Shown: piece by piece, positions 49,021 through 63,000 of the stretch
Position numbering within the stretch: position 1 is the stretch's first letter
Layout of the letters: each line of letters begins with the position of its first letter
Source: Lineus longissimus
Lineage: Eukaryota > Nemertea > Pilidiophora > Heteronemertea > Lineidae
Direction of reading: 5' to 3'
NCBI RefSeq assembly: GCF_910592395.1
Contig: NC_088308.1
Coordinates: forward strand, 2,976,001-3,040,000
DNA length: 64,000 nucleotides
The notes under the pieces: generated by a model
Databases searched by the model: none
The model's input: only the letters and a program-made list of their open reading frames with translations
Told to the model about the DNA's origin: nothing
Translations under genes and position numbers: made by a program

Positions 49021-52000
49021 ATGGTAGCCCGTGGGAAAGCCAAGTTTGAGGATGTCCTGGATATTATCGGCCACAATGGGTGCATGCAGTGGATTATTGT
49101 TTTATTCAGCATTGCACAAGAGTCCAGTGTTGGTCTCGTCATTTATTTTCTAGTATTCGCGGAGAGCAAAACACCTTCTTGGACATGTGACGCGGTGCTT
49201 AGCGGAAACGTGACGACGACGGTCCTGGGCGGCGGCAACTCCTCAATCAATGGCTTTAGCGGTTATCTCCTGAACTCGACGCAGGACGTGTGTCCGCTGA
49301 CATCATGCTCTAATATCACCTATGATGTCGGCTATACTTCCATAGTCACAGAGGTAAGAATAGGAATTTGCCATCACTGAGCATCTTTACGACTTTAGGT
49401 AGAATCGATCCGAACACTGAGTAATTCAGTTGAGTGCAGTAAAATGGGCGTTTTCGCTGTAAACCCCCAAACATCCACGACTTTCATGATCGGAGGTCAA
49501 ACAATGAGGTTAGCGTTCACATCGGTATTTCGGGTCGGGGATGCGCTAAGCCCTCGAAACGCAAACGCAAACGTCTTTCCCATTGTTCGAGCTCCTGCTC
49601 ACGATGTCGAACAATGCCCTACATGGGACAAGCGTTCGCGGCGGCGTTTCGGGAGTTTTGCGAAAGCTCGCGAATATTCAAACCTCGACCTGGTACCTTT
49701 ACGAATATCAGTTTGTTCTCACTAGAAAGCGACTGACTATTCGACTGACGATTCGAGGTTTGAATACTGAATTTGATAACACATACCATGAGGGACCATA
49801 GTGGTGTAACATATGCCACACATCTGCATGTACCACAGCTAAACAAAGATTGATCAACTGATCAATGAATCCCCCTGGCAGTGTATCAGTTGTAATGGAG
49901 CAAAGGCATCAATAATGCATATGCGCTCCCGCCTAACACTCTGGACGCAGTGGCATCGGCCTCATACGGTCCAATAAAGAATACACTCCCGATCGATGCG
50001 CCCGATCCGTATTTTCTTGAAATGACCTAAAATAACAGCAAATGTTGACATCATATCAACTCTTAATAATCTATTCAAAGGGAGTAAAAACCATTAGAGC
50101 ATGCACTTTCCCCACAATATCTTCTTTTACCTGATTGTGCTGTAAGGGGTTATAAATACGATGACTTATGAATTGATCTGTTGTGTATATAGTTCTGCCC
50201 AAGGCTGCATCGTTTATGACCTCGTCGTACTTGGGCGACGCGAGGCCGGTCCATTATTGCTTTTGTATTCCTGTGGGTAAGGGCTACAAATTCCCCATTC
50301 TACCTTACATTGTGTGACCAAACCGAATAGACTTGATCTGGTGATAGTTCAGGATGCTATGCCCTCGATATCTAAAACTTTGAAATTTGTATAAATTTTT
50401 GGGATCCTGAACCTTTAATAATCAATTTGTACAAAACTATAACAAGGAATTCAAAAGTTTTTTTTCTTCAAAATCTAGAAGAATTCAAACGCTTTAGGTA
50501 TATATATCAAGCATTCCGAACTATCATCCTCTCAAGTATCGTGATCTTACCTTGTCCTTCGGGGACCAACTTGCTGAGAGTTATCCATTACATGTACATG
50601 CTCGCCATTACCTTATATATTCATAAAAAGATATGGGAAAGATTTACTTTAATCTAGCACTGAAGCTGTATTTCAGAAATATCTACAATCTGAAATAAGT
50701 TTTTTTGACATGAATTCGTGGCTAAAGCTTGGACGAGCCCTTTAGCTTTCAAACTTTTCAAATCTTTTTCAGTGGGGCCTCATCTGCGACAAGCAGTACT
50801 TCGCCAAGATGACCGTCAGTCTAGTGTTACTGGGAATGGGCCTTGGAACCATCGTTGCGGGCCAGCTTGCTGACATGTTCGGACGAAGAAAAGTCATCCT
50901 TGGCTCATGGGCTCTCGTCATGATCTTTCATTCCAGCCTTGGATTTATGCCCAGCTATCCGATTTACATAATCTTTCGTATTCTTGGTGCTATGGCTGCA
51001 GGTATTTTGAAGACTTTCCGCCTTTTTCGACCGCTTCCGCAAATATCATGATTTCTCGATGGCCCTGACCTATACCCTCGAGGAAGCTCCGCTGTTACAT
51101 CGAATCAGTGTGTCCTTAGATGTAATCTGACTTGCCTGGTTCCTGCCTATACTCCCTTTAAAGGTGTCCCACTGCTCATTTAAATACAAGTAACGCTTGC
51201 AATTTTTCACCAACTCGACGAGCCAGCGCAATGAAAATTGGCATGCACGGTATTTGCGTTGACATTACTGAAAAAAAACCGTACTTCAGTATTTAGAATT
51301 CCAATTTTTAATTTTGAATGAACACATTTGGTTCACTGACCGTATGTTCCACTTTATCCAGACCTCCCACCAAAATCAACATGATTTTGATCCTACTGCA
51401 TGAAGAATCTAATTTGTTTCATACCAGCAGCGGCTGCTTCCTTTGAATCACCCTTTCTTCTCACCCTTCAGGGAGTATTGCTTCAATCTCCTGCGTCCTA
51501 CCCTCCGAGTATGTTGGCCCAAAGGGGCGGGTGGTTGTCAGTCTCAGGATGGGGTGGCGTGTTGGTGCTTATGTCATCACTGGACTTGCCTTCGGAATAA
51601 GAGAATGGAGACACCTCGCATTTGCCTGTGGATTGTTCTTCTTGCCACTTTTCCCAGTTGCCTGCTTGTAAGTGGCCATTTCAATTTCCTCATTACTCTT
51701 TCTGCCGTGTTGGTCAAAGTCACGAAAGTGGTTACTTTAAATTAGCAGGCCGGTCCTTGTGCCAGTAGCCGAGCAAAAGCATCTTTTCATCACCACAGGC
51801 TCGTAGATGGCGGACTTGTGGGATGGGTAATTCACGTATCATTGCTCTAGTGTATTCATTGATCGGATCAATCTGAACTAAGAAGGACACCCGGGGCTTG
51901 GACAGTCGGTCTTGGACGACAGCATGCAGTTGACAACAACATAACAGTATAGTGAGATCGACAAGTAGTTTTGGTTGCGCGCTTCAAGCCCCGTTTTGAG

Positions 52001-54275
52001 ACGCGAATCCATGGACAATTGTCTTTTAAAAGTCTTAATTAAGTAATTAAAATTACTTAATCAAGACTATTCCATTCGCTCTTTTACAGCCTTATGCCTG
52101 AGAGCGCCCGTTGGTCCATCCAGAAGGGCCGGTTTGAAGAAGCCATGTATTGGTTGAAAATGATTGCGCGGTTCAACAGGAAGCCTTGTCCTGATATGGA
52201 ACTATTGCAAGAGATCGCGGGAGCCGAGAACAAGGAGAAACAGGAACTTAGACGTTACACCTACATCGACCTGTTCAAGGGCAAGGAATACGCTTTGCGA
52301 ACATTCCTACTTACTTTCTCGTGGTAAGTACGACAACACAACCCCGATGATTGTTTATCCAATAATCATTACTGTTTCAGGTTCTCCCTGCATTGGATAT
52401 AGCGTCACAATATTATAACATGAATAAACAGAAGGATGGCATAACTTTGATCCAATCTTTGCTGTTTCAGGTTTTCTTTGTCGCTCAATGAGTATGGGCT
52501 GGTGACCATGACAAGCAGTCTCACTGGAGGTGTCTACACCAACATGGCGCTGATGACAACATTTAATCTGTTCGTGAGATCTTCCGCCATGATCGTCCTT
52601 AACATTAAATGGTAAGGATTACGGGCATAACCCGAGTGAAAGAATTAAAACAGCTAATAAGATATTACATACGATACAAAGATGCACTGAACAGAATTTC
52701 GAATCAGTTTTCCTGGTCATTTTGCCTGTTCATGGCGAGCTTGAGTATTCTGATATGATACCTTCATTGGTGACCTCGGTATCGTAGTGCAAACCGTATT
52801 TGTTGGGCTGAGCCGAGCTCATTTTAAGAGCGAAGTCTCTGGTTGAGACGACGCTATCTTACTTCGCAAGTTCAACACAATAGTTCCCATGAAGGTACAT
52901 AACCAACAAAGAATATCAACCTGAAATAGCACATCAACCGATGAGAAATGTCTGGATGTGCGTTTTGCCTGATTTTCAGTCTTCACAGACAACACTTTTG
53001 ATCTATTTCCAGGATTGGACGGAAGAGAGGCTTCGCTCTGTACACGTCATTTGCGGTCTTGTGTACCGTCACCGTTATGATACTAGAACTGACAGGTTAC
53101 ACCAAAAATAACCAAATGGCCAAAACGTGGCTTGTGATTGCCACATTTGGAGGCATGTCAGGGGCTTGGAGCAGCTGCTTTCTTTTCGCTCAGGAACTTT
53201 ATCCATCTCTACTCAGGTAACGTATCTGCATGTCGTTGGCATGCTTTCAGCAATAGGCCTGCCTTTGTTGATATATTTCTTCCAAGGTAAAAAAGGGCAA
53301 GAAAATGACGTCAAATTTAAACCTGACAATGGGTATCATTATGCTCCAGTGTCGATATTGAAAAACGGCAAAAATAGCCGTCTCAGCTAAAGCAGCTTAT
53401 ACCGTTGCGGTTTTGCCGCTGTCATACCGCGCCCTCGCAGTCTGAACCTAGAGGCCGATGTTGGGACCAGATTTTACTAAATTTGTCCATTCATATTGTT
53501 TGTCACCAACTTTCACTCATTAATCTTCTAGGGGTCTGGCGACAAGCATTGGAAACATTGCCATTCGTATAGGAGGAGTCATTGCCCCACAGATAGTTTT
53601 ATTGGTGAGTTGACGTTTCTTTGCTATTTCTCGTCAAAAGGCAATGATATCACCTTCAGCGCCGAACCACGTAGATCTACGTGGCCCAAAAACCCCTCCC
53701 TTTGAGCTGGTAATCGGAGTCTCATGGACTTCATGAAAGAACTACGCCATCGCCATCTTCAGGGCACGGTAGGAACTGAAAGGTCCTTTGAGCCACGGAG
53801 ATCTACGTGGTTCGGCGCTGTTCGTGATAACAACCTAACAACAATGCAGACATTTTTTGTGATCATGCAGTGCTCAAGCAATAGGCCATTGGATTTCAGG
53901 GCATTCCACTCGGCACTTATGACGTGTACGAGGGAAGAAACATACCACTGACCATGACTTGGCAATCGAGTATCAGATGCCCTGGTGCGCGAATTCTTTC
54001 TAATCTCTAATTTTGTTCACTGTCAATGCCCATGCCGTGCATGCACATTAAATTCTTTTCTCTTCAACCAATTCCAGGGCGACGTCCACCCATCATTGAC
54101 CTTCATCATTCTCGGGTCCTTCAATGCTGTCAGTGTCATCCTTGTCTTACTCTTCATCCCTGAAACCCTGAAGACGCCACTTCCAGAAGATCTGCCACCA
54201 AAAAAATGGAAGAGAAAAGTTGCCGGGTCGGCGTCGGAAAATGAGGAGATGATTGACAAAGAAATGGCTGATTAA
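49021..54275 (+). CDS. SLC22-family organic ion transporter
   Basis: Complete, 8 exons, 535 codons plus stop: 49021-49353, 50773-51001, 51472-51667, 52090-52323, 52471-52611, 53013-53216, 53532-53604, 54078-54275, all in frame. It is a major-facilitator protein with the SLC22 plan: TM1 at about 21-46; a glycosylated first loop (48-108) with sequons at N63, N73, N85 and N98; the hallmark SIVTEWGLICD (107-117); the MFS signature AGQLADMFGRRK (140-151); PESARW after TM6 (256-261); and PET after TM12 (498-500) before an acidic tail. The first loop is shorter than in most vertebrate OCT/OAT proteins and has only three cysteines (C56, C91, C96). Family members move organic cations, anions or carnitine across the plasma membrane. 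The substrate cannot be told from sequence; it is nearer the OCT/OCTN-like group only by general look. Confidence 0.95.
53648..53829. mobile_element. MITE in the last SLC22 intron
   Basis: Terminal inverted repeats CAGCGCCGAACCACGTAGAT... at 53657-53684 and 53793-53820 match in 27 of 28 positions. The match continues outward as TATCAC plus 3 mismatched bases. The inner part of the left arm, CCACGTAGATCTACGTGG, is itself an 18-bp perfect palindrome. About 110 bp separate the arms. No clear target-site duplication is visible. Confidence 0.8.
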
Positions 54276-55426
54276 CTGCCGGTGGCGAGTTAAAGGAAAT
54301 GATGAAACATTACCAAAACGATCAGACCTCATCAACCAAAAATGGCTTTATTTGTGAACGGCGTTTTTTTGCATCGTTTTTTTACATAACTTGTTGTTGC
54401 GGATCCTTGTCTGCACTGTCGCGGTTGCACTCATGTTGTAGTCTGTAGTATGAGGATCAGAAAATAAGGTGAAAATATATCTGATCCCCGTTCTTCACTC
54501 TTTTTGCTCCTCATGGTTTACTTTATATAAAATGTATCGCGGGTGAAGAAGAGAACATACTGCCAAGGCTATTTGCTATTTTATAAACTCTGCCACAACA
54601 TTGCATTATTGTCGGTCCATGCAGGTTTATACCAGAATCTTTCAATAGACATTCCTTTCAACACCTGTTTTTGCAAGAACTGGTAGATTATAGATTCAAT
54701 CATCTATATGTGTACTTAGTTTTGGTTTTATTCTACTCTCAGGCTTTTAGGGCGATTCCTTAGGCAAAGACCCAGGAGGGCAATGATGCCGAGGATGAAG
54801 ATGATGATGATGAGACTCAAAAATACCATTTTTCATTTTGGGACAAAATTCTTGTCATTAACGTTACCAGTGCAGGCATGCTAAGTGAACAAAGCTATAC
54901 TCATGTAAATGTACCAGTCTGGTGAACCGTTTTTGGGCGTCCCATATTAGTGTTTCTATATAGTCGACTAGAGAGACAGTAGGAGGAAACAGACAAATAC
55001 GCGTCAATGCGTCTTACAGCGTTCCATAACAATGAGCTTATAGCATGAATATCTATTCATGCTGATAGTGATAAGGGGAAACATTCAGAAACTGTTACAC
55101 CGATACAATCATACACTTAACTTTATATTGTAAATGCCTCTTTATATTTTCATACCATACACAATATACAGGGATATAAACATTTGATGTATTCTCGTTG
55201 TTCTATTTCGTGATCCCCATCATGAGATTCAGCTTTTTTATCAGGACATCCTCGAAAAACCAGAGTCAGTCGTTCCCTCCTCCCCTCGCACCCGTTATAC
55301 ATAAGCTCGGTCGTAGTGCCAGGGTTCGTTCGGCCTTAGTTGAGGATGGATGAAGGGGCGTTGGCGACAACATATTTATTTATTTGAGCCCCTGGACAAC
55401 CTAGATCGTGACACAAAAAGACGCGG
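54276..55426. other. SLC22 3' flank, intergenic
   Basis: No coding signal. It contains a GAT-rich stretch at about 54766-54815 (GGCAAAGACCCAGGAGGG followed by GAT-type triplets) that resembles 26461-26510 in WDR13. It may hold the SLC22 3' UTR; no canonical AATAAA was found close to the stop. Confidence 0.4.
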
Positions 55427-56199
55427 TTCAGCATTACCAGCTATTGCGGGCCTAGCCAATTAAGCCAATTAGTGCACCTGCTTAATTGGTCCTGGCAAGC
55501 CTAATGGAAAATGCATAGGAAATATCAATAAAGTTGGCTTTTTGGGCGGGGTGTTAAAATAATCCCAACTCCCGACTTCTGACACAATTCTATATATGTC
55601 TAGGTATTTACTGGCAAAATTTGGAGGGATTTGGATGGAAATTCGATGTGTCCATCTATAGGTTGAAAATTTTGGTAAATCTGTAATGCTTCACTCGTAG
55701 CCCGTAGTGTAAATTCCTGAGAAAGTGGGTTTTGGGGGCTTTTCTAGCTGCGCTAGCTCCGAAACTATACATTTGATACAAACTCCCGACTTCAGACGTA
55801 GTTGATATAACTCTTAGGATTATATTCCCAAGATTTCAGCTTTATTGGAGAAAAATTCATAGTGTCTATAGGGGGGTTGAAAATTGGAGGATTTTCAATT
55901 TTTTTCCCCAACAAATATGCGAAAAATATTACTTTCCACCTAGAATTAATCAAAATTTCGCAAACTATCATAAAGTACTTCCTTGCAACAATCATTTGTG
56001 AAGCTTTCAAAACTTTTGGCTGATTTATTTGACCCTAAATCAGCAAAAACCAAACATTTTAGTGTTTGTATGCACCAATGCACAGGAGGCTAATTGCCAG
56101 ATTAATTCACACCTGTCCAATCTCAAACAATAGGAATGATGGAGTCTCCCTCTATTCAAAACAGAGTGTGCTAGGCCCGCAATAGCTGGTAATGGTGAA
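55427..56199. mobile_element. Non-autonomous TIR element of about 770 bp
   Basis: A perfect 25-bp terminal inverted repeat, CATTACCAGCTATTGCGGGC plus CTAGC, lies at 55432-55456 and 56170-56194. It extends five more bases outward with one mismatch (TTCAG against TTCAC). Inside are two diverged direct repeats, each beginning AACTCCCGACTTC and ending near GGTTGAAAATT (about 55567-55670 and 55785-55885). No transposase frame and no clear target-site duplication were found. Confidence 0.82.
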
Positions 56200-56318
56200 G
56201 TTTAGTTTATCTCATTATCTCCAGAGGCGAGTCGCCAAGCTCGGATGTGATTAAAACTTGGTCATGTGAACCAAACCGCAGTGATCCATGCATGGTTCCC
56301 CGGTTCCCGCCGACGTGA

Positions 56319-56345
56319 CAGGGGCGGATCCGGGATGTGTGTGCA
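56319..56345. mobile_element. Solo hAT-like terminus (possible)
   Basis: CAGGGGCGGATCCGGGATGT resembles the CAGGGGCGGATC... termini of hAT-type MITEs in many animals. No matching opposite end is found nearby, so it would be a fragment. Confidence 0.3.
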
Positions 56346-57096
56346 GCTCGGGCGCACCCCCTGCATGGGCTACGGTTGGGATACGGGTTTTATGGCCATG
56401 ATACCGGGACTGTCAGTTTTGGTGAATTGTGAATTTACCATGGTGAAATTGAGATGCAGTTTTCCTCTCCAAGTCCATGTCAACAAAAACACGTGTTTCT
56501 ATCTAATTTTACCACTCAGAATTCCATTGATGATGTCATAACGTGATAATAGTGTTCCCAAAGCTATTTAAAGACAAGTACGCAACCGCCACGACACCTC
56601 CTTGAAACACTCTTGATCTAGCCTCGTCCATGATCCCACCTGCCATTCGCCATGATTCCCCATACATTTTTGATCTGGCGGGCAACTCCGGAAAAGAACG
56701 AATTGTTCCGAATATAAAATATAGGTCAAGGCGAATCGGTTCATGGATACGCGGAACGATATGGTTACTAATGAAACAGATCAAAAACACTTCATATAGT
56801 TTACTATTATTAAGTTGAAAATCAGAAAAATTCAAATTGACTGGACTTCTTCTTAAAAACTGAATGTTAAAAGATTTTTATTGAATACTGAATGAAATTC
56901 AATGATGAACTATTTTAGCAGGTGCCCGTCTGGCGCAGGGAAGTGTTTATAGTACGTGTGTTGTTGGGCACCTAAACAACAGGAGCAAACACATTGAAAC
57001 ATGAATTAGAACTTGGGAAATGTGTGATAAATAAGCAATCAAGTGTAAATTAAGTGTGATAATTGACTTGACCGGTAAATAGAGAAGGAAAAAAAC
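56346..57096. other. Intergenic, upstream of the last gene
   Basis: No supportable exon. The region just before 57097 should contain the 5' UTR and promoter of the unrecognised gene. The minus frame at 56536-56835 has no known motif. Confidence 0.4.
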
Positions 57097-60000
57097 ATGT
57101 CGTCAGAAGCAGTTATCAAATCGGTGTCTCAAAAACTGTAAGTAATAGGCCGATGACTCAAAATATGTCATGATTGTGACTGTCAAATCATGAACCGGGC
57201 CCTAGGCCTACACGTACAAATATTTTTGTACTAAAGATCCATGCAGTTGATTGGGAACAGTGTTTATGGAGACGTCACGTCACGTTACAGTTATGTAAAA
57301 ATGCATGGTATGGTGATGTGACGACAGCCAACACTATGAATGTTGTTCCCAATCAATTAAGTGCATGGATCTATAGTAGGCCTCCTATAATATAGTGATG
57401 TCATCTTTTCACTGCAGTGACAGTCAGGTGATGCTGTTAAGCGTATGTGGTGGTTGCGCTATGCCCTTGGTCTGTTGTTGTGCCTATGATTGATGTATGG
57501 TAACAATCAAGTCAAGTCTTCACCAGTTTATCCCACCACTACTCCCAGCCGGCATTCATCCAACATATTCGTGCATTGGGCACTGTGTGAACGAGACATA
57601 ACGTGTCGTTAGGTTTCGCTGAGTTTTCACTTATTTTATCAATCTGGTTGTCGTCTTTTTGTCCTCTCTTCATCACCATAGTTTTTGTCGCCATAGATAC
57701 CATTTGGCCATGTACTGCATGTATATAGTTAGTCATTCGGTGTACAAAGAGTATGATACTATTATATGTTTTTGCAGAAAACACTACTTCGAAGTGAAAC
57801 GGCTCGAAGATGGTTTTGATCTTACAGGACCGTATTCGCCTACGATGGACCATCCACCGATGAAAGCAGTGAGTATGAATTGAAGAAGTTGACGTCTTCT
57901 TGGTAGTGGGAGTTGTATTGTTCTGTACCCGGCATTGCACATGTCGGTTAGGTCATGGGTGGAGCTTGAGACAGGCTGTTACTACAAATGCTCAGAAGAA
58001 CTATAGAACAACACTGCTTGACTGCATGTTTGCAAATTTTGCAAACTTAAAAGTTGAAATTTGAGTTTTTCTCAAAAAGAAATCTTTACATCATAACATT
58101 ATCTTTTTAACATCCGACATCATGACGTCAACGACGCAATGGAATGGCAAAAAAGGACATGCGAAGTTACAGGTGGTGCAAAAGCCAGTTTATATGACAT
58201 GTCCTGATATTTTTGAGATTGCTGAAATCTGCCTAATTGATGGCTTGAACTTCTTTTATCTAAAGAGTCTCTCTTTTCTCTTTTTTAGCGCTCAACCCTC
58301 CAATATGATGGTCTACATGATAAGCCGGTCAAAAAATACTTCAGTCCACTCAAAGTTAGAGTAAATTTAACACAAATGAAATGTGTAAGTATTGTAAACA
58401 TTTTTTCAAAACAAAATGCTGCCGTCTGACCGAGGGGGGGCAGGGGTATCCAGCTGAAATGGCAATAAGGTTTTCCCCCTTTGGATACAAGATTCTTTTT
58501 CCCATATCATGGCATCCAATTACATGTGGCTATTGTATCTTCTACTTTGCCCAAGTGGATTTTAAATTGATCTGACACAAAAATTTGTGGTTATTGTTAA
58601 ATATGTTTTTGTTTGACATGTGCATTCCACAAAGGGAAATGAAAATGATCCTGAAGTAATGTATTATACATGTAAGTCTTATAAGAAGTGTAGGCCTTCT
58701 AACTCATTGTACCTTCTGTAGGAATTTCATTACATGTTCTCTTCAGAAAGGGATCACATTCTTATGGCTAGGCCAATACGATTAGGGTTTCCGAGTTTTC
58801 TATTCTGAAATAGAGAAATTGTCTGTAACAAGTGAGATAGGAAAGTACACTAGGCAAGAGGCCACTACAAATGTATTTTATGTTTATAGCGGTTCTAGGA
58901 ACGCATGGTCAATGCAAGGTGGTAGCAAAAGGTATCCTCCCAGGACCGCAGATGAAAAATTTGGGTTTGGTGGGGGGAGCATGGAGTGTGAGTTTTGATC
59001 TGCGGGCAGACATTAGCCACCATTATTAGACGGCAATCTTAGCATTCATGGCATTGTTGTTTTCTGGGGCTCAATGGCCCGGATCAGTGGTTCAGGACCT
59101 AAACATAGGAAGACTAGATATAGACATAAACATCAATACTCTGGAGGCCCACTGTTAATCACTCCTGTTTTGATATATGTACGCTGGATGATTTTGACAT
59201 ATATAGATACACTTCATCAACAGTGTATTACTAGGTTAGCCTTAGTATGATAGTAACGATGTGTTTGTTGAGGGTATCCACATCATCAGAAACGTGACTT
59301 GAAGTGGCTATGCAATATTGATTTTCTGCTGCAAATTTGTAATTCTGGCCAGTGGGTTTCTACTCTATAGTTAATACTTAATCTACATAGTCAAGATAAT
59401 GGTAATGCAAGATTGTTGACATAAGACATGGAGTGGACAAACTTCTCTTATTTGTATGTCAGGGTCAAGAGTGTACATTTCCTTGATCAAAGCACTTGAA
59501 GTTGAAGTACTTTTTGTGTGGCTGCCAAAAGTACATGGAAAATATTAAGGCTTACATTATTTTATTCATTGAAAAGATGAAAAGGAGAAGAAAAAAAGGA
59601 GAAACTTTCATATTGATGTTCAACTTTTTAGTAGTTTAGCAGCACCACTTGGCCAGGGCTATGAATGACATGAGGTTAGAGCATGTCCTAATCTTGAGCA
59701 TGATTCAAAAGCTACCATATGTGAGCTTTTACTTGTCTCAATATTTCTAACTTTGGGAGTTTTTTTTCTTCTCGTTTTTCCAGCCCGAGGGTAAGGCAGA
59801 AAGACAAGATCAAATCCGATCACTAGTCACAAGATACATGGACGATTCCAACTTTGTGGTACGTATCATATAAATCATAGTGCTAGGCCTGTCATCGTTG
59901 TCATTCATTGGCATGGAAACAACTTTCGTGATGGTTTTTGCATGCATCTGTCCTCTTTTGTGCATCACCAGTCATTTTCGAGATGAAATCTGAAGTGTCA

Positions 60001-63000
60001 TTTCGAGCATTGAAACTGAGTTTAACTTGACTTTACCCTCAAGCTATTAGCATTTTTACTTTAGGCTGTTAAAAATTAACATTGTAAATATTATTGAACC
60101 TGAAAAATATGAATAACCTTAGAATTGTAGTATGATGGGTAGATAATCCCTCCCTCTAGAAGAAATTAGTGACGCGCTTGCACCAAATTATCGATAGTAA
60201 AACATCATCAATGCCTAGGTGAAACCTTGTGGAGAGGTTTTTTAGACTCATTGGAGTCAACCAAGCTTTTATCTTGTTCAACAATAAGCAGTATTTATTA
60301 AAAAGACATCTAATATTAGAAGCCGTTTAGAAAAAATTAAACTGTCTTCCTCCTACTATGAAGAAACAGCAGGCTATCTTGAGTGCGATGTTATTAATGA
60401 ATAACAACAAAATAGTGAATAGGGCATCTTTCCGACAATTTACTTAACATTAATATTGGTTTAAGATATTATGGTATATTTGGAAAAGTTCTTTGAAAAT
60501 AGTTCAGTTGGTAAATCTGAGATATATCAAATAGTATAACCTGAGTAGGATCATATATGATTAGGACTATGTGCTGTGCAGGGAAAACAGTTGGAATTCT
60601 TCACCATTTGACGAATTTGGATCTTCTTGCTTTCAATCTTGGATAACTTGAGCAAGAACTTGTAATTTTCAAACTCTCCTCAGAGTCATGTCATCATATT
60701 TACTCCTGTATAAATGCAAGAAGAAGCCCCTTCTGTACCAATGCAAGCAGAAACCTCTCTTGGTGAGTAAATTGTGGATGCATATTGTAAATTAGGAAGG
60801 CTGTTGGGTTTAAGGATAGTATTAGTTGTCTCACCAAACAACACATGGATTAAAAAGGAAGCATTGTAACCAGGGTGTTTTATTGCCACTCAGGCACAGA
60901 TACAGGATTCTACATCTAACTCCAAACTTTGTTGTTGCTCTACGAGACATCATTAATGAATGAATAAGTTGGTGCTGCTGACATAATCCAAGTTTTGGTG
61001 GGGACTGCTTGTGACAGAATGACCTTAATACCGATTTTGAACTATGAGGCTTTGAAGGCCGTAAAAGAGGGGTTTTTACTTGGCCAATTTATAATGAACA
61101 GAGGAATCATTCTTGCGTTCAACTGGAAGGATTTGGCCTGTTTTTGGTATGCACAGTATATCAATAATGTTCCTACTTAACTTGTCTTGAAGGTGGGCTT
61201 AGGCCATTAGGGCATGAAAGATCTACTACCGGCATTGAAATAAGCCTAACATATCATTCATATCAGTGCTAGAACGATGTAAATTTATACCAGTGACTAG
61301 CAGTGGGCAATAGCGGCGCGGTGTAAATTTGAAACCACTGGTATGTGTAGTTCTGAAGTACTTCATACATGAACTTCTAATAGGATATTATGGATTATAT
61401 TCTGCAATATTATTTACTAGTTCATAAACATTACAAAAAAGAGAAGCAGTTTTTGGTGAGTGATACATCCATTATTCAGGGACGACGTTCTAATTGGTCC
61501 AAAAATCATTATGTGATTTTTTTTGGTTAAAACTTGGTTTCTATTACACATTTCATTCACTTACATCAACATGTAGTACACGTGTAACATGTGTAACTTG
61601 TCTCGCCATAACTGTATACATCTACATGTACACACAGATTGACTATTGTTGTTACCTGGTGGTAGAAAATGGCACTAGCTATAATCGAACCACAAGTAAA
61701 TACAAATGTAAAGATAGGAACGAACACTGTAGGGCTTTAACTACTTTATCTATCATCATGATTATGAGATGATTCCGAGTCATCTTCATCGCTTGTATTT
61801 ATTAATTTCATCAATTGCATGCTAACACCATGTCTCTTTGCTGTGTTCGAATGTGTAGAAACGCTATTTGTCCCAACAAAAGACGGAAGAGGATCCCTAT
61901 CTCAAGGTAAAGGCCGGATGATTTGGCCACATCAGCTTCTGCATATGTAGAAATATCACTCACTCATTTTTACGTTGTATGCTGATCAGGGATGAACGAG
62001 TTTGGCCTGGGATGAAAATAATCAAATCAGACAGAAGTTTTTTTGTTGAACTTTTGTCAAGTTTGGTATGTGACATTGAAACGAAAAGAGTGAACTCTCT
62101 TATCTTCTCTAATTTAATATTTATGTTGTGTTGTGGCCTTCGACAGTACTCAGAAAGTAGTCAGAAATTGTCTAAAATTTCCTTGACTGACATCATTGGT
62201 GAAAAGTGGTTTTTTGCTTCAATTCCGAGGACATTTAACTTGGGAAAGATTGAATTCTGGTTGTTAGATAGAATAGAAGCAGGGGTTTCTCTTCAAAGAG
62301 AGATTAACTTTTCATGCGTTTCATACAAATATCATCGCACTGTGCCCCTGCCAAACATTTTCATCAGATCAGCATACTGCCATGCATTCAGCTAACCAAG
62401 GTGGTAGGACTCACAAGTTTCTGCTTGCTTTTATTTGTATCATAGATATACTCCATTGTTATATTTCAGGATTGTCACTTTTGTACAGAGAAATCAATTT
62501 TCATAGAGAAGGGGGACAATGCACCCTGGTTGCTTAAAGCATCTTTTGAAAGGGTATATTTAGGGGCAAGCAGTGTAATTTTGCCATCCAGTCTCACGAT
62601 TATAGCCACAAAGATAGAAAAGCTTTGCATTGTGGATCCTGTGATAAAAATCAAATTGCTGTCTCCTCCTGATCTGTTCTACAACAGAGGAATCAAAGCA
62701 GTCATTGAAATCCTAAACTGAGTGTTCCCGTGGCTTGTTTTGATACCGCTGGTGTCCTATAAACCTTTTTGGAAGACAGAAAAACCCAACTTGGCATGTC
62801 TTGTGTTAAGTAATGTGACTCCTACAAGCTCTGAAAATTTGATGTCCCCACTCCCTGTGATTGATTATCAGTTTCTATTTACATGTACCATGATTACATC
62901 TTCGTTAGGTTAATTACTAATTTACTGTGTTCACATATTGATGTGGTAGAGCCAAGTTAGTATCTTTCATGTTGTTTATGTCAGTCAGACTGTGAGCAAG

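Noticed and set aside
50427-50657. 76-codon frame in the first SLC22 intron
   Set aside because: Inside an intron defined by in-frame flanking exons; no domain.
61979-62395. 138-codon frame in an intron of the last gene
   Set aside because: Composition like intron DNA, no recognisable domain and no matching splice phase.
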